Positions 1 through 24,638 of a DNA stretch of 24,638 nucleotides are shown here, piece by piece. Under the pieces are notes generated by a model. The model was not told the origin of the DNA, did not search any database, and worked only from the letters and a program-made list of their open reading frames with translations. Both the position numbers and the translations under genes were made by a program. Each line of letters starts with the position of its first letter. The stretch's first letter is position 1. Origin of the DNA: Hemicentrotus pulcherrimus (lineage: Eukaryota > Echinodermata > Echinoidea > Camarodonta > Strongylocentrotidae); NCBI GenBank assembly GCA_003118195.1, contig BEXV01000447.1, forward strand, positions 116,586 to 141,223, read 5' to 3'.

Positions 1-152
1 ATTCTTGGTCAGTCTTTGTAATATAGTATTTTCGGCGGTCTGTCGGCGGTCTGATTTCGGTCTCAATTGTGCGACAGAGGTGTGCATCTAACATAACATC
101 ACAACTCACAATTATGATGCAATCAGCGTTATATACTATTGTTCATCCCTAG

Positions 153-22016
<21,864 letters not shown>

Positions 22017-22203
22017 ATTGTTTACCCAAGTCATATCATTAATGCCAAGGACACCATGAGCTGCTTGTGGTATCTGATAGGGTGTGGCATAATGGCTAGA
22101 TCGTTGTTTTTACTTATAATGAATAATGATTTCTTCTTACATAAGGTTTACAGTTTATACAGTTTTTAAAATTTTTACAATTTAAATTCTTATTGGCAAA
22201 GCT

Positions 22204-22223
22204 AATAAAGGTGCATTAATAAA
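22204..22223 (+). terminator. tandem polyadenylation signals AATAAA
   Basis: AATAAA at 22204-22209 and 22218-22223, followed by a TG-rich stretch (GTATGTTATGTC), about 190 nt after the stop codon. Confidence 0.55.
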
Positions 22224-22378
22224 GTGATAATGTATGTTATGTCGGACATTATGTTTGCAATAGTGAAAATGTTTTCAATAGGTTTGTCACTATTGTGAAT
22301 ATAATTACATTTCTTTTGTTTGAAATTGTTGAATATTGTGATTTTATTCCTTAACAATTCATGTGACTGCATGCTATA

Positions 22379-22384
22379 AATAAA
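22379..22384 (+). terminator. alternative polyadenylation signal AATAAA
   Basis: AATAAA directly followed by ATGTGTGTATTAG, a good GU-rich downstream element. A further AATAAA is at 22603-22608. Confidence 0.5.
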
Positions 22385-22420
22385 ATGTGTGTATTAGTAT
22401 ATTCTATCGGAGGAGTTTTA

Positions 22421-23603
22421 TGCATTATAATTATGTCTGAAAGTACCAGTTTTGGTATACTATATATAAAAAAGGATTATGTTCCCCAATAGATTGTTTA
22501 GTTATTAAATCCTGTAAATAATTATGTCTGCATGCATCGTGAAAATATGACTTTTCACTCATGAGTTAATGATCGTTAATTTATGAGATAGCCTCGAAAT
22601 GAAATAAAACATACAATGAAGAGTGCAATATACATGATATAGGGACGGGTATATGAATTTAATTTGAAATTACATTATGAACCTTTTGCCGAAATCATCT
22701 GAACCATCATTTATCACTAATATTATGTTTCAGTGTGCAATTCTCTTCGAGAAAACATGCAATTACCTAATACTATAGTATCCAAAGTCTGAAAATGATT
22801 TTCCAGCTGCATAAAATAACGACTGTAGATGTAATATCCATAAGAAAATAAAAGCAGAAGTTTGAATTTGAAATGTTTGCATGATGTCACTTTTTGTCTA
22901 AGTTTCACTTCATTACAAATAGTGTATCCTATTAAGTTTACACGTTTTTTTTTTAAATTATGCCTTTCCCTTTGAACTGAGCATATATTATTATGTGCAC
23001 CTTATATTACATATCTGATCTGAAATGTTTAAGACAGCTTGCAGCAACAGCGAAAGTAGACAATCTGTTTATATAGAAAGCTCTTGTAGAAAACGTGGAA
23101 CGGCAGGGAATATAGGGAAATAGTTAGTTCATGTTATGTTTATACAGTTAGGCCTATACATCTTGTATCCATGGCACTTGGAACGATTTCAATTGTCAAG
23201 AAGGACTAAAATACTTGTATTTCATATTAAGGAAATAATATGGGCCTATAATTTATGGTAAGATATTGCTTTGAACGTGTATGTACTCTCCCGAATGTTT
23301 TCTATGCCAAAGAATAAGAATAATAAATGTTGCTGATAATAATTGAGATTATCCTTGTCTGTCTGTATAGCATTCTGCGAGTATAATTTTCAGTCAGTGG
23401 ACTTTTGTTACAGAAGAATATCATATTACCACAGATTTCCTGGCCTTTGAGTTCTGCCATTCATTACCATTTACCTAAATTAGCGGCATGCAAAATGAGG
23501 TGTTTTACCCAAATATCATGTACAATAATTAATATTTAAAAGGGAAATACCTTGATACTAATTTACCACAAAATTTTGCCTATTTATGCTTAAAAGAACA
23601 CAA
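22421..23603. other. intergenic AT-rich region
   Basis: No gene, RNA or repeat recognised, apart from possible distal 3' UTR. The short frames here have no family features. Confidence 0.65.
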
Positions 23604-24318
23604 AGGTTTGACAGGCGCGTAGCCATGGGGGCGGTGGGGGCGATCGCCCCCCCCCAAAAAAAAACAAAAAAAAAACGCCGGCCCCCAAAAAAGAGAGAGA
23701 GAGAAAGAGAAGGAAAATAGTAAGAGGACGTAGGAAGAATGAAACGTCTTAAGGGGAAAGTGGGTTCAAATTAAGGATTAAGAGCCGAGAACGGAACAAC
23801 GAATCGTCTTCTTTCTCTAATAATTTAATGAAACTTCAAAGTTTCCAAGCTTTGCGCGGCAGGGGAGGGAATTCCATGCTTTGCGCGGGAGGGGAGGAAA
23901 CTGAATTTAGATAAGGATTAAGAGTCATGCAAGAACGGTACATCGAATCGTCTTCTTTCTCTAATAAATTAATAAAACATCAGAACTTTCGCGCTTCGCG
24001 CGGGAGGGGGACTGAATACAGAATAGGATTAATGATCGAGAAAGGTACAACGAATCGTCTTCTTTGTTTAATAATATGTCAAAGCTTCCCCGCTATGCGC
24101 AGGAGGGGCGGACTGAATTCAGACGAGGATTATGAGTAGAGAAAGGTACAAGAATCGTCTTCTTTCAAAGCTTCCGCGCTTCGCGCGTGAGGGGGGAGTT
24201 TCCCCCGAGTCCCTGCCCTCCCTGCAGCCACCCCCACGCTCTTTAAGTGATTCGCACGCTTCGCGTGCTCACTACCGCCCCCCTAAAATGAAATCCTGGC
24301 TACGCGCTTGAGGTTTGA
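23604..24318. mobile_element. hAT-like non-autonomous transposon with 8-bp TSD
   Basis: Element 23612-24310 (699 bp). The left end is CAGGCGCGTAGCCATGG; the right end reverse-complements to CAAGCGCGTAGCCAGG, so 13 of the first 14 bases agree. It is flanked by identical AGGTTTGA at 23604-23611 and 24311-24318, a perfect 8-bp duplication as expected for hAT transposases. No transposase frame is present. The interior has G/C runs near each end and about four tandem copies of a 100-140-bp unit. Confidence 0.85.
23775..24192 (+). repeat. four tandem 100-140-bp units inside the hAT-like element
   Basis: Units begin GGATTA at 23775, 23915, 24026 and 24127, and each contains 'GAATCGTCTTCTTT' and a 'GCGCTTCGCGCG..AGGGG' type GC palindrome. 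Spacing of 140, 111 and 101 bp shows indels between copies. Confidence 0.85.
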
Positions 24319-24638
24319 ATATAGCAGACACAAGACTAGTTTAGAAAATGACAAATTAATGTTTTGATATTAAGCAAAAAACATTGTTCATGATATAAAA
24401 GACAACAAAATCAGTATGATCGGGGTGCAGAGATAATTGAGAACTTTGCCAGGAACGGAGTTGAAAGAGAGAGAGAGAGGGGGTGGGAGTGTGGCTATAG
24501 AATGGCTGAGAACAAGAGGGCTGGGGTGATTGATTGCGTATTGTGTATTCAGTAAATAAAAGATGTCCAAACCCTTCCTGTACATGTATATGGCAATAAC
24601 CTGAACCACTTTGTGCAGATTCCACAGTAAACTGGATT
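24319..24638. other. 3' end of window
   Basis: A (GA)n tract at 24466-24480 and otherwise nothing recognised; minus-strand frames through here are pyrimidine-repeat artefacts. Confidence 0.7.

Larger units (their letters stand above)
22017..22420 (+). other. probable 3' UTR
   Basis: AT-rich DNA directly after the stop, containing three AATAAA hexamers followed by GT-rich sequence. The cleavage site is not determinable from sequence alone and could lie further downstream. Confidence 0.6.

Noticed and set aside
24356..24625. Minus-strand frames at the window end
   Set aside because: Composition is driven by a GA/CT repeat; no domain and no upstream context is visible.

Overview
This is eukaryotic (metazoan) genomic DNA. 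It holds most of one intron-rich gene on the + strand and its 3' flank. The gene is a full-length-type ABC transporter of subfamily C whose closest recognisable relatives are the sulfonylurea receptors (SUR, ABCC8/ABCC9), the regulatory subunits of K-ATP channels. I reconstructed 31 consecutive coding exons (153-22016). They join with all reading phases compatible into 1471 residues plus a stop. The first coding exon(s), encoding roughly the first 100 residues of TMD0 by comparison with SUR proteins of about 1550-1580 aa, lie upstream of the window, so no start codon is present.

Introns of about 0.2-2 kb, AT-rich noncoding DNA, tRNA-headed SINEs with AAT tails, hAT-like elements carrying 'GCGCTTCGCGC' motifs and G/C homopolymer runs suggest a marine invertebrate deuterostome. 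An echinoderm such as a sea urchin is my best guess, but this rests on general repeat style, not on a diagnostic gene. A run of 264 N shows a draft assembly.

Layout: exon 1 (153-406) is the end of TMD0; exons 2-9 are the L0/lasso linker and TMD1; exon 10 is a basic then Ser/Gly-rich linker; exons 11-16 are NBD1 and an acidic linker; exons 17-24 are TMD2; exons 25-31 are NBD2 and the C-terminus. The stop is at 22014-22016, followed by AT-rich 3' UTR with several AATAAA signals. The two ATP sites look asymmetric as in other ABCC proteins. NBD1 Walker B has Asp where the catalytic Glu should be, and the NBD2 signature is LSVGQ, giving a degenerate site. The other site (NBD2 Walker A/B with LSGGQ of NBD1) is canonical.

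The introns carry most of the unusual material: a 27-unit, 23-bp minisatellite whose first unit spans the exon 14 splice donor (11170-11794); a tRNA-derived SINE ending just before exon 7 and a related headless copy abutting the exon 20 donor; a LINE reverse-transcriptase fragment next to the assembly gap; a 17-bp inverted-repeat element in intron 29; and many microsatellites. Downstream of the gene, a 699-bp hAT-like non-autonomous element (23612-24310) has terminal inverted repeats and a perfect 8-bp target-site duplication. The most interesting observation is the splice-donor minisatellite inside NBD1, because using its decoy donors would truncate or frameshift the protein just before Walker B.
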